Assembly (NCBI GenBank): GCA_052139595.1
Contig: JBKQWK010000274.1
Span: 1 to 7,181, forward strand
Length of the DNA: 7,181 nt
From: JBKQWK01 sp052139595
GTDB taxonomy: Bacteria > Actinomycetota > Thermoleophilia > UBA2241
Reading direction: 5' to 3'
The translations under genes and the position numbers were made by a program. Positions within the stretch are counted from its first letter, which is position 1; the number at the start of each line of letters is the position of its first letter. This document shows positions 1 through 4,875 of this stretch, in pieces. The notes under the pieces are model-generated. The model searched no databases, had not been told where the DNA came from, and saw only the letters and a program-made list of their open reading frames with translations.

Positions 1-86
1 CGGCTTTCGCCGCCCGCCCCACCGACGCCTCGCCGCTTGTTGTCTTTTCGCCGTTTGCGGCACCGGCAACCTTGACTGCTCGATGA
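1..86 (+). CDS. Possible 3' end of an upstream gene (C-terminal about 27 residues)
   Basis: Reading from position 3, this strand is open for 27 codons and stops at TGA 84-86. The translated tail has plausible protein character (contains LVVFSPFAAPATL) and about two thirds of its third codon positions are G or C. The stretch is short, all three minus-strand frames are open here too, and I do not recognise a family, so this is only a possibility. If real, the gene ends 36 bases before the next start and runs in the same direction. Confidence 0.22.
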   Translation, partial: AFAARPTDASPLVVFSPFAAPATLTAR

Positions 87-106
87 ACCGCTGCGCCGCT
101 GCGGCT

Positions 107-115
107 TGATAGACT
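107..115 (+). promoter_or_regulatory. Candidate extended -10 element for a leaderless amidohydrolase transcript
   Basis: The bases TGATAGACT match the extended -10 pattern TGnTAnnnT, with the hexamer TAGACT at 110-115. Transcription would be expected to begin about seven bases after the hexamer, at about 122-123, which is the A of the ATG at 123. No Shine-Dalgarno sequence is visible before that ATG. No -35 lies at the usual spacing; a TTGACT at 72-77 is too far upstream (about 32 bases to the -10 hexamer). The leaderless reading is an inference from spacing. Confidence 0.35.
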
Positions 116-132
116 TGCCGCCATGACGGCAA
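115..132 (+). repeat. Inverted repeat framing the amidohydrolase start codon
   Basis: TTGCCG at 115-120 and CGGCAA at 127-132 are perfect 6-bp inverted arms around a six-base centre (CCATGA) that contains the ATG. On RNA with a longer 5' leader, the start codon would sit in the loop of a small hairpin. As DNA it could be a short operator-like dyad. If transcription starts at the ATG, the left arm is absent from the mRNA and only the DNA interpretation remains. Confidence 0.35.
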
Positions 133-1772
133 CGATCCTCATCAACGCGACCATCCACACGCTTGACGCGGAGCGACCTCTGGCGACGGCCTTGGCCGTT
201 GCCGACGGCCAGATCGTCGCCGTCGGTACGAATCGAGGCGTGCTGCCCTACGCCGAGGCACTCGGCGGCGGCGGTGCCGACGTCGACGTGATCGATCTCG
301 GCGGGCGCGCAGTACTGCCGGGGCTGACCGATGCCCACCTGCACTTCGCTTTTCTTGCTCGTCAGCTGCAGGCAGTCGACGTCGAGACGGCAACGCGTGA
401 CGAAGCGCTGCGCCGGGTCGCTGCTCGTGCAGCGGTGGCGGCACCCGGTGCCTGGATCACCGGTGGCGGCTGGAATCAGAACCTTTGGGACCGCTACCCG
501 ACGGCGGCCGACCTCGATCGCGTGGCGCCGCAGAACCCCGTCTATCTGGTCGCCAAGAGCTATCACGCTGCGTGGGTGAGCGGCCGCGCTCTTCAGCTTG
601 CTCGTGTTGGTCGCGAGACCGAGGCGCCGGCTGGCAGCGAGATTCGGCGCGACGCTGCCGGCAACCTCAGCGGGGTGCTCCTCGAGTGGCCGGCCATGGA
701 TCTTGTCGCTCGCTCGATACCGCGCGAGGCGCCGGAGCAGCTGGCAGCACTTATGAAGCCGGCTTTTACACACGCCTGGCAGGCCGGCCTCACTGGCATT
801 CACTGTTTTGATGGCGACGAGGCACTGGCCGCGTACGTGCATTTGCATCAGCGCGGCGAACTCGGTCTGCGCGTCGTTAAAATGATCCTCAAAGGTGAGC
901 ACGAGGCCGCCTTTGAGCAGGGATTGCGCAGCGGTATGGGCGACGATTGGCTGCGTATCGGTAATCTCAAAGTTATGGCCGATGGCGCCATGGGCCAGCA
1001 GACGGCCTTGATGTTTGCCCCCTACGAGGGCCGACAAGGCAGTGGCACTGCCAGCACGAATGCCGACGAAGGTTGTGGCATTGCCGTCACCGGCAAAGAT
1101 GAGCTACGTGAACTGGCGCTGACGGCGGTTACCAATGGCCTCGCCATGAGCGTGCACGCCATTGGCGATCGCGCCAACCATGATGTGCTCGACGTGCTTG
1201 CGCAGGCGCGCGAACTCGAGGCCGGTCTGGCGCCGACGGTCCTGCGCCATCGCATCGAGCATGTGCAGATCATCGCCGCTGATGATGTCGCGCGGCTGGC
1301 ACGCCTGGGCGTCATTGCCAGTGTGCAGCCTGTCCAGGCCACCAGCGACATGGAAGTCGCTGATCGAGTGCTTGGGGCGCGCAGTCGCCGCGCTTACGTG
1401 TTTCGTGAGCTGCTTGCCGCCGGCGCGCCGCTGGCCTGCGGTAGCGACGCGCCGGTCGAGAGCTGCAATCCGTTCTGGGGCATTCATGCCGCCGTCACCC
1501 GCCGACGTGTCGACGGGGCGCCAGGGCCGGATGGCTGGCACGGTGATCAGCGCCTCACCGTCGCCGAGGCGCTGCATGGCTACACGCTGGGAGCTGCCTA
1601 CGCCGGCGGACGCGAAGACGTCAGTGGTTCGCTGACGCCCGGCAAACTTGCGGACCTCGTCGTCTGTGACCGTGACATCTTTGCCTGCGATCCGGCCGAT
1701 ATTCGCGACACTCGAACCCTGGCGACCATGGTTGGTGGCGTCTGGCGACACCGGGCGGCTGAGATCAGCTGA
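123..1772 (+). CDS. Amidohydrolase family 3 protein (YtcJ-type metal-dependent hydrolase)
   Basis: This is a complete 549-residue member of the amidohydrolase superfamily, the usual length for the YtcJ/Amidohydro_3 group. The N-terminal beta-sandwich strands (about 1-65) are followed by the first metal-binding motif LTDAHLHF (His72, His74). A conserved lysine segment NLKVMADGAMG follows at 281-291 (Lys283). The later metal ligands are His345 in SVHAIGDR, His380 in RHRIEHVQ and Asp442 in GSDAPV. The C-terminal segment SLTPGKLADLVV (503-514) closes the sandwich domain. Members hydrolyse C-N bonds such as amides, formamides or cyclic ureas. The substrate cannot be deduced here, and there is no signal peptide, so the enzyme is probably cytoplasmic. 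The ATG at 123 is chosen because the family N-terminus (ILINATIHTLD) begins directly after it, although no ribosome binding site is seen. No functional partner is adjacent. Confidence 0.93.
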   Translation: MTATILINATIHTLDAERPLATALAVADGQIVAVGTNRGVLPYAEALGGGGADVDVIDLGGRAVLPGLTDAHLHFAFLARQLQAVDVETATRDEALRRVAARAAVAAPGAWITGGGWNQNLWDRYPTAADLDRVAPQNPVYLVAKSYHAAWVSGRALQLARVGRETEAPAGSEIRRDAAGNLSGVLLEWPAMDLVARSIPREAPEQLAALMKPAFTHAWQAGLTGIHCFDGDEALAAYVHLHQRGELGLRVVKMILKGEHEAAFEQGLRSGMGDDWLRIGNLKVMADGAMGQQTALMFAPYEGRQGSGTASTNADEGCGIAVTGKDELRELALTAVTNGLAMSVHAIGDRANHDVLDVLAQARELEAGLAPTVLRHRIEHVQIIAADDVARLARLGVIASVQPVQATSDMEVADRVLGARSRRAYVFRELLAAGAPLACGSDAPVESCNPFWGIHAAVTRRRVDGAPGPDGWHGDQRLTVAEALHGYTLGAAYAGGREDVSGSLTPGKLADLVVCDRDIFACDPADIRDTRTLATMVGGVWRHRAAEIS

Positions 1773-1789
1773 TCAGCTGACTTGTTTTT
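1765..1789 (+). terminator. 16-bp palindrome plus T-run at the amidohydrolase stop; weak terminator candidate
   Basis: TCAGCTGATCAGCTGA at 1765-1780 is a perfect 16-bp palindrome made of two copies of the 8-bp palindrome TCAGCTGA. It contains the amidohydrolase stop (TGA 1770-1772) and the reverse-strand stop of the MMPL remnant (TCA 1773-1775). As RNA it can fold into a 6-bp stem with a GATC loop. On the + strand a T-rich tract follows (CTTGTTTTTG, 1781-1790), which fits a weak intrinsic terminator. The stem is short and moderate in GC, so the terminator call is tentative. Confidence 0.4.
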
Positions 1790-1971
1790 GCCACCGTCGC
1801 CACGGCCAACCAACCAGCGGCCCAATCGCCAGCGTCAGTCCTGGTACCAGCGCCGTACGCACCAGAAAGGTGTCGATGAGCACACGTAGGCCCATGGCGG
1901 CGACCACAGGCCTTTGCGGTGCCGTCTTTGAGACCGTCACGCAGTGCTTCGGCGAGTATCTGCGTCGTGAT
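1773..1971 (-). pseudogene. Remnant of an MMPL/RND-type transporter, C-terminal end
   Basis: The minus strand from about 1910 down to the TGA at 1775-1773 translates to a stretch containing MGLRVLIDTFLVRTALVPG, then a Gly/Trp/Arg-rich tail. This matches the last transmembrane helix and C-terminus typical of MMPL transporters (G-V-L-hydrophobic-D-T-F-hydrophobic-V-R...LVP). No gene long enough to carry it exists: the frame continues upstream as low-quality sequence overlapping the permease gene. In a second frame (about 1971-1909), closed upstream by a TGA at 1974-1972, the sequence reads QILAEALRDGLKDGTAKA. This resembles the E...L..G segment preceding the final helices in this family. The segment between the two in an intact protein, roughly 40 residues by my recollection, is missing and the frame changes. 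I infer a decayed gene with at least one frameshifting deletion. The helix match is fairly convincing; the upstream match is weaker. Confidence 0.6.
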
Positions 1972-2014
1972 TCAGGACAGCGACGCTGGGGGGAAATGAC
2001 GAACGTGCCGCGAT

Positions 2015-2018
2015 AGGA
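2015..2018 (+). promoter_or_regulatory. Ribosome binding site AGGA for the TauE/SafE gene, which decides a GTG start
   Basis: AGGA at 2015-2018 lies seven bases before GTG 2026-2028. The in-frame ATG at 1996 is useless because it meets TAG at 2014-2016, so the GTG is the only reasonable start. The overlapping TAGGAT (2014-2019) also matches a TAnnnT -10 hexamer ending six bases before the GTG, so a leaderless start cannot be excluded. Confidence 0.5.
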
Positions 2019-2025
2019 TCGCGGT

Positions 2026-2832
2026 GTGGCCACCTTCACGCTCATCCTGGTCGTCGCTGCCCTCGCCGGCGTGCTAGGCAGCATGCTCGGGATTGGCGGT
2101 GGACTATTGATCGTCCCCTTTCTTACGCTCGCTCTCGGCGTGCCGATGAAAGTGGCTATTGGTGCCAGCCTGATCGGCGTCATCGCCACGAGTTCGGCGG
2201 CGCAGGTTGTTTACGTCACCCGTGGCCTCAGTCACACACGGCTCGGTATTACGCTCGAGATGGCGACCACGCTGGGAGCTTTGGCCGGCGGCATCACTGC
2301 CGTGCTCATGAATGCTCGTGTTCTGCAAACCCTGTTTGCGCTGATGCTCCTGTACGCGACCTGGAGCATGAGCCGGCGGCCGGCCGGCGCTGCGGCGCCG
2401 GCCCCTACCGGCCGGCTGGACACGGTCTACAATGCCCCGGGCGTCAGTCCCGTGACCTATGGCGTGCGTCGTCTGCCACTCGGCATGGTGGCAAGTTTTT
2501 TCGCCGGTAACGTCAGTGGCTTGCTGGGCGTGGGTGGCGGCGTCATCAAGGTGCCGGTGATGACGCAGGTCATGGGCGTGCCGATGAAGGCGGCGTTTGC
2601 GACCAGCAATTTCATGCTCGGAGTCACCGCGGCGACCAGCGCAGCTCTCTACTTCGGCCGCGGCTTCGTCGAGCCGTACACTGCCGTGCCGGTGGCACTG
2701 GGCGTACTCGTTGGCGCCCAAGTGGGACCGCGCTTGGCGACGCGTATGCAGGCCCGCAGCCTGCGGATTCTCTTCCAGGTGCTGCTCGTGGTTTTCGCGG
2801 TCCAGATGGTCGGCAAGGCGCTGGCGCTGTGA
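2026..2832 (+). CDS. TauE/SafE family sulfite exporter-like permease
   Basis: This 268-residue, very hydrophobic inner-membrane protein has the normal length and internal duplication of the TauE/SafE (DUF81) family. The first half carries GSMLGIGGGLLIVPFLTLAL (18-37) followed by GVPMKVAIGASL. The second carries SGLLGVGGGVIKVPVMTQVM (164-183) followed by GVPMKAAFATSN. I expect about eight membrane segments, with a Pro/Ala/Arg-rich polar linker near 116-150 between the halves. Characterised relatives export sulfite, sulfoacetate or related organosulfur anions; the actual substrate here is not visible. The start is GTG 2026. The stop overlaps the start of the DUF1634 gene by four bases (GTGA), so the pair is almost certainly co-translated. 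No sulfur-metabolism enzyme is next to it in this window. Confidence 0.92.
   Translation: MATFTLILVVAALAGVLGSMLGIGGGLLIVPFLTLALGVPMKVAIGASLIGVIATSSAAQVVYVTRGLSHTRLGITLEMATTLGALAGGITAVLMNARVLQTLFALMLLYATWSMSRRPAGAAAPAPTGRLDTVYNAPGVSPVTYGVRRLPLGMVASFFAGNVSGLLGVGGGVIKVPVMTQVMGVPMKAAFATSNFMLGVTAATSAALYFGRGFVEPYTAVPVALGVLVGAQVGPRLATRMQARSLRILFQVLLVVFAVQMVGKALAL
2382..2403 (+). repeat. GC-only inverted repeat inside the permease gene (inter-repeat linker)
   Basis: GGCCGGCGC at 2382-2390 and GCGCCGGCC at 2395-2403 form a perfect 9-bp stem with a TGCG loop. Another GGCCGGC follows at 2410-2416. The stem falls on codons for the polar Ala/Pro-rich linker between the two homologous halves of the permease, where sequence constraint is low. 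It may only reflect Arg/Pro/Gly/Ala codon bias. Confidence 0.5.
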
Positions 2833-3191
2833 GCGGGGACCGCAGCGCGCCGGTCCGCGCCCGGCTGGTTAATGAGACCGTGCAGCGGGTGCTCATCGTC
2901 GGCCTCGCTGCGGCGACGATTGCCCTGCTTGCCGGCTTAGGTGTGGATCTGGCTGCCCATCAGGGCCTGCCTCGTCATGTGCTCAAGGCCGGGCCGGCGC
3001 TGCGGCGCGCCGCCGGCCTGCACGGCGACGCTCTGCTCACCCTTGGCCTTCTGGCCCTGATCCTGACGCCGTTCCTGCGCGTTGCCGGCATGATGGTCGT
3101 CTTTGCCTGGGAGCGCGATTGGCGCTATACGCTGGTCGCGCTCTTCGTCCTGGCGGTCATGATTGGCAGCCTCTTCCTCGGCGGCGGCTGA
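2829..3191 (+). CDS. DUF1634 family membrane protein, partner of the TauE/SafE permease
   Basis: This 120-residue protein has three predicted membrane segments (about 20-44, 69-92 and 99-118). The pattern GDALLTLGLLALILTPFLRV followed by VFAWERDWRY is characteristic of DUF1634. Members of that family are repeatedly encoded next to TauE/SafE permeases, as here. The start is GTG 2829, overlapping the permease stop by four bases; there is no good ribosome binding site of its own, which suggests translational coupling. The biochemical role is unknown. An accessory subunit of the exporter is an inference from the pairing. The last codons (Gly-Gly-Gly-stop) form the left arm of a strong hairpin. 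Confidence 0.88.
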   Translation: MSGDRSAPVRARLVNETVQRVLIVGLAAATIALLAGLGVDLAAHQGLPRHVLKAGPALRRAAGLHGDALLTLGLLALILTPFLRVAGMMVVFAWERDWRYTLVALFVLAVMIGSLFLGGG

Positions 3192-3210
3192 GGCGGCTAA
3201 CCTCAGCCGC
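3184..3210 (+). terminator. Perfect 10-bp hairpin at the end of the TauE-DUF1634 operon
   Basis: GCGGCTGAGG (3184-3193) and CCTCAGCCGC (3201-3210) are perfect complements with a seven-base loop. The left arm contains the DUF1634 stop codon (TGA 3189-3191). No T-run follows (GGACCGCCCC), so this is either a hairpin-only terminator or a 3'-end stabilising structure. Its place directly at the end of the operon supports that role. Confidence 0.55.
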
Positions 3211-3283
3211 GGACCGCCCCAGCCGCCACGTCGAGCCGCCTCGATCCGCCGCCACGACGGCGATCGTCATTCTGTCCTGCGGG

Positions 3284-3289
3284 TATACT
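3284..3289 (+). promoter_or_regulatory. Candidate -10 box (TATACT) for the SPFH gene
   Basis: TATACT at 3284-3289 differs from TATAAT by one base and stands out in GC-rich DNA. A matching -35 is not evident; the position 17 bases upstream (3261-3266) reads CGATCG. Transcription would start near 3296 and give a leader of about 95 bases before the ATG at 3392. The rest of 3211-3391 shows no gene that I can support. Confidence 0.4.
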
Positions 3290-3380
3290 CGTAGCGTTTA
3301 CACCGGTGTCTTGCCGCCGATGACGAACCGCTTTGCCGCCTTGGTGGCGTTCAAGGCGAACACCTAACGGCAACTGAAAT

Positions 3381-3384
3381 GGAG
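3381..3384 (+). promoter_or_regulatory. Ribosome binding site GGAG of the SPFH gene
   Basis: GGAG at 3381-3384 lies seven bases before ATG 3392 and fixes the start over the later in-frame candidates. Confidence 0.6.
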
Positions 3385-3391
3385 TCCGTCA

Positions 3392-4321
3392 ATGACAGCC
3401 GTGATCGCTCTCAGCAATGCTTCGCTTACCCTGCTCATTATTCTCGTCATCATTGTTGTGGCCCTTGTCGCTCTGGTAGCGAGTGCCATCCGCATCGTCC
3501 GGCCGACCCACCGTGGCCTGGTCGAGCGCCTGGGCAAGTACAACCGCTACGCCGGTCCCGGTTTTCATCTTATCCTGCCGCTTGTCGAGCGCATGTATAA
3601 GGTCGACATCCGCGAGATGCTGGTGGCGGCTCAGCCGCAGACGATCATCACGAACGACAACCTGAACGCCGTCGTTGACGCCCAGGTGTACTTGAAGGTC
3701 AAGGCCGACGAGGAGAACGTCAAGGCCAGCCAGTACAACGTCACCAACTACGAAAACCAGGTCGTCAATCTGGCTCGTACGACGTTGCGTAACATCATCG
3801 GCACGCTTTCTCTGAAGTCGGCCAACTCGGAGCGCGGCAAGATCAACGACGAACTGCGCACGACGCTCAAGACTGAGACTGCCAGCTGGGGTATCGAGAT
3901 CCTGCGCACCGAACTGAAAGAGATTGACCCGCCGACCGACGTGCAGGAGACGATGAACAAGGTCGTCAAGGCCGAAAACGAAAAGATCGCCGCCGTCGAC
4001 TTTGCGACCGCAGTCGAGACGCAGGCCGATGGTCAGCGGCGGGCCGAGATCAAGAAGGCCGAAGGCATCAAGCAGGCCAAGATCCTCGCCGCCGAGGGCG
4101 AAGCGCAGGCGATCCAGCTGGTCAACGAGGCGGCCGACAAGTACTTCATTGGCAATGCGCAGATTCTGCGTAAGCTCGAAGCAGTGGAGACATCGCTACG
4201 GGCCAATACCAAGGTGGTTTTGCCGCCGAACGGTGAACTTGTCAACGTCATTGGTGATCTGGCCGGTGTTGTGCCCGTGGTTGCCAAGACAGTGCCGACG
4301 ACAACGCCGGTGCGCAAGTAG
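3392..4321 (+). CDS. SPFH/Band 7 domain protein, stomatin/prohibitin-like
   Basis: This 309-residue membrane-anchored protein begins with one hydrophobic helix (about 11-34). It continues with the Band 7 signature IRIVRPTHRGLVERLGKYNR (33-52) and GPGFHLILPLVERMYKVDIR (55-74). The SPFH domain extends to about 190 and includes the conserved LRNIIGTLSL. A charged, Ala/Glu/Lys-rich coiled-coil region (about 185-250) contains AEGIKQAKILAAEGEAQA. Such proteins oligomerise and organise membrane microdomains or regulate membrane proteases. In many genomes a stomatin-like gene sits beside an NfeD-type gene; none is present here, and the gene seems to be its own transcription unit between two hairpins. 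The start is supported by the GGAG ribosome site and by the expected N-terminal helix. The precise client or role is not deducible. Confidence 0.93.
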   Translation: MTAVIALSNASLTLLIILVIIVVALVALVASAIRIVRPTHRGLVERLGKYNRYAGPGFHLILPLVERMYKVDIREMLVAAQPQTIITNDNLNAVVDAQVYLKVKADEENVKASQYNVTNYENQVVNLARTTLRNIIGTLSLKSANSERGKINDELRTTLKTETASWGIEILRTELKEIDPPTDVQETMNKVVKAENEKIAAVDFATAVETQADGQRRAEIKKAEGIKQAKILAAEGEAQAIQLVNEAADKYFIGNAQILRKLEAVETSLRANTKVVLPPNGELVNVIGDLAGVVPVVAKTVPTTTPVRK

Positions 4322-4322
4322 C

Positions 4323-4376
4323 CAAGGGGGATAGATTGCCGGCCGGCCCGGTGCCGGCCGGCCGGCCGATCCCTTG
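4323..4376 (+). terminator. Strong two-level GC hairpin after the SPFH gene
   Basis: Two bases after the stop, an inner stem pairs GCCGGCCGGC (4338-4347) with the identical, self-complementary GCCGGCCGGC (4353-4362) across a CCGGT loop. Outer arms CAAGGGGGAT (4323-4332) and ATCCCTTG (4369-4376) can pair with a two-base bulge. Several registers are possible because GGCC units repeat up to 4368. There is no T-run downstream, so it is a hairpin-type terminator or an mRNA-stabilising 3' structure. Confidence 0.55.
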
Positions 4377-4528
4377 AGCGTTGTCAGAAGAGTCGCGATG
4401 CTGCCGCTGACGGCGATCCCGGAAGACCGGCGTCAAGTGCAGGGCCGATGCAAAGTTGCTGACGACGGCGCCGGACTTTTGCGCGAGTTCGGCAAGGGGA
4501 ATGGTCTCGGCAGCGTGATGCGGTCGCT
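4377..4528 (+). other. Unassigned intergenic stretch between the SPFH and Cys-rich genes
   Basis: About 150 bases in which I recognise no gene, RNA or repeat. A 60-codon + frame with a TTG start (4374-4556) lacks a ribosome site and family resemblance. The minus strand is open here but reads as low-complexity sequence with no recognised motif. It may be the promoter/leader region of the following gene or the remains of something lost. Confidence 0.4.
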
Positions 4529-4557
4529 GCTGCTCCGGAGCAGCTGTCCGGAGTAGC
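4529..4557 (+). promoter_or_regulatory. Mutually exclusive hairpins just upstream of the Cys-rich gene's ribosome site
   Basis: GCTGCTCCGGAGCAGC (4529-4544) is a perfect 16-bp palindrome that can fold as a 6-bp stem with a CCGG loop. The same left arm can instead pair with TCCGGAGTAGC (4547-4557), giving an 11-bp stem (one G-U pair) with the loop GCAGCTG. The structure ends three bases before the ribosome site AAAGGAG (4561-4567). Both pairings use the CTCC at 4533-4536, which could also pair with the GGAG of the ribosome site. The geometry permits a translational switch, but no ligand or regulator is implied. Confidence 0.4.
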
Positions 4558-4560
4558 GAG

Positions 4561-4567
4561 AAAGGAG
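4561..4567 (+). promoter_or_regulatory. Ribosome binding site AAAGGAG, which selects ATG 4573
   Basis: AAAGGAG at 4561-4567 is a near-ideal Shine-Dalgarno five bases before ATG 4573. An in-frame GTG at 4567 overlaps it and is therefore unlikely to be the start. Confidence 0.65.
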
Positions 4568-4572
4568 TGACG

Positions 4573-4806
4573 ATGCGCGGCTGCCCAGGTGGCGATACGA
4601 GTAACTGGAAGCCTGATGACATTTACGATGTGCCCTGCCCGCAGTGCGGTCATCCGGTCGAGTTCTTCAAGGATGACCGTCGCCGGCGTTGCCCCAACTG
4701 TCAGCGGCTGATTCCGAATCCGAAGCTGGATCTCGGCTGCGCTGCGTGGTGTGCCGCCGCCGCCGATTGCGCTATTCTGCGCGGCGAGGCGCAGACGCAC
4801 GAGTAA
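4573..4806 (+). CDS. Small eight-cysteine zinc-ribbon protein
   Basis: This 77-residue protein has eight cysteines. Cys22-Pro-Gln-Cys25 and Cys40-Pro-Asn-Cys43 form a classic zinc ribbon. Four more cysteines remain: Cys4 in the N-terminal CPGGDT segment, and Cys56, Cys60 and Cys66 in GCAAWC followed by AAAADC. The order (CPG..T..WKPDDI, VPCPQCGHPVEFFKDD, NPKLDLGCAAWC, then another Cys) matches a family of small bacterial proteins I know by pattern, annotated as hypothetical and, as I recall, sometimes beside or joined to HD-domain phosphohydrolases. No HD domain is present here. The four extra cysteines could bind a second metal or an iron-sulfur cluster (inference). It is probably a soluble cytoplasmic protein. 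It has a strong ribosome site and is preceded by alternative hairpins. The next gene is convergent. Confidence 0.82.
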   Translation: MRGCPGGDTSNWKPDDIYDVPCPQCGHPVEFFKDDRRRRCPNCQRLIPNPKLDLGCAAWCAAAADCAILRGEAQTHE

Positions 4807-4863
4807 TTACTGCTGTTAATACTCGCGCCTGCGGCGCAGATCACTGGCTTGCGCCTACGGCGT
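4801..4863. terminator. Inverted repeats between convergent genes; possible bidirectional terminator
   Basis: Three small dyads lie around and after the Cys-rich gene's stop. GAGTAATTAC (4801-4810) and GTTAATACTC (4815-4824) match at 8 of 10 positions as inverted arms. GCGCC-TGC-GGCGC (4825-4837) is a perfect 5-bp hairpin. GCGCC-TAC-GGCGT (4851-4863) is a near copy of it (12-base core with one difference). No T-run accompanies them. Their location between two convergent genes suggests transcription stop signals, but each stem is short. Confidence 0.35.
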
Positions 4864-4875
4864 TCCTCTCTCTGT

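Noticed and set aside
1..124. Minus-strand frame beginning with an ATG at 124 and open to the left edge, as a divergent gene
   Set aside because: All three minus frames are open here, so openness means little. Its start would overlap the amidohydrolase ATG, and there is no ribosome site.
1104..1751. 215-residue open frame on the - strand
   Set aside because: Antisense to the well-supported amidohydrolase, with no recognisable motif.
2104..2721. 205-residue open frame on the - strand
   Set aside because: Antisense to the TauE/SafE permease; His/Arg-rich shadow translation.
3320..3367. 15-codon mini-ORF (ATG 3320) in the SPFH leader as a leader peptide
   Set aside because: No ribosome site, no run of regulatory codons and no attenuator-like structure after it.
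4374..4556. 60-codon + frame with TTG start before the Cys-rich gene
   Set aside because: No ribosome binding site, starts inside the terminator-like stem, and ends in the alternative hairpins. No motif was seen.
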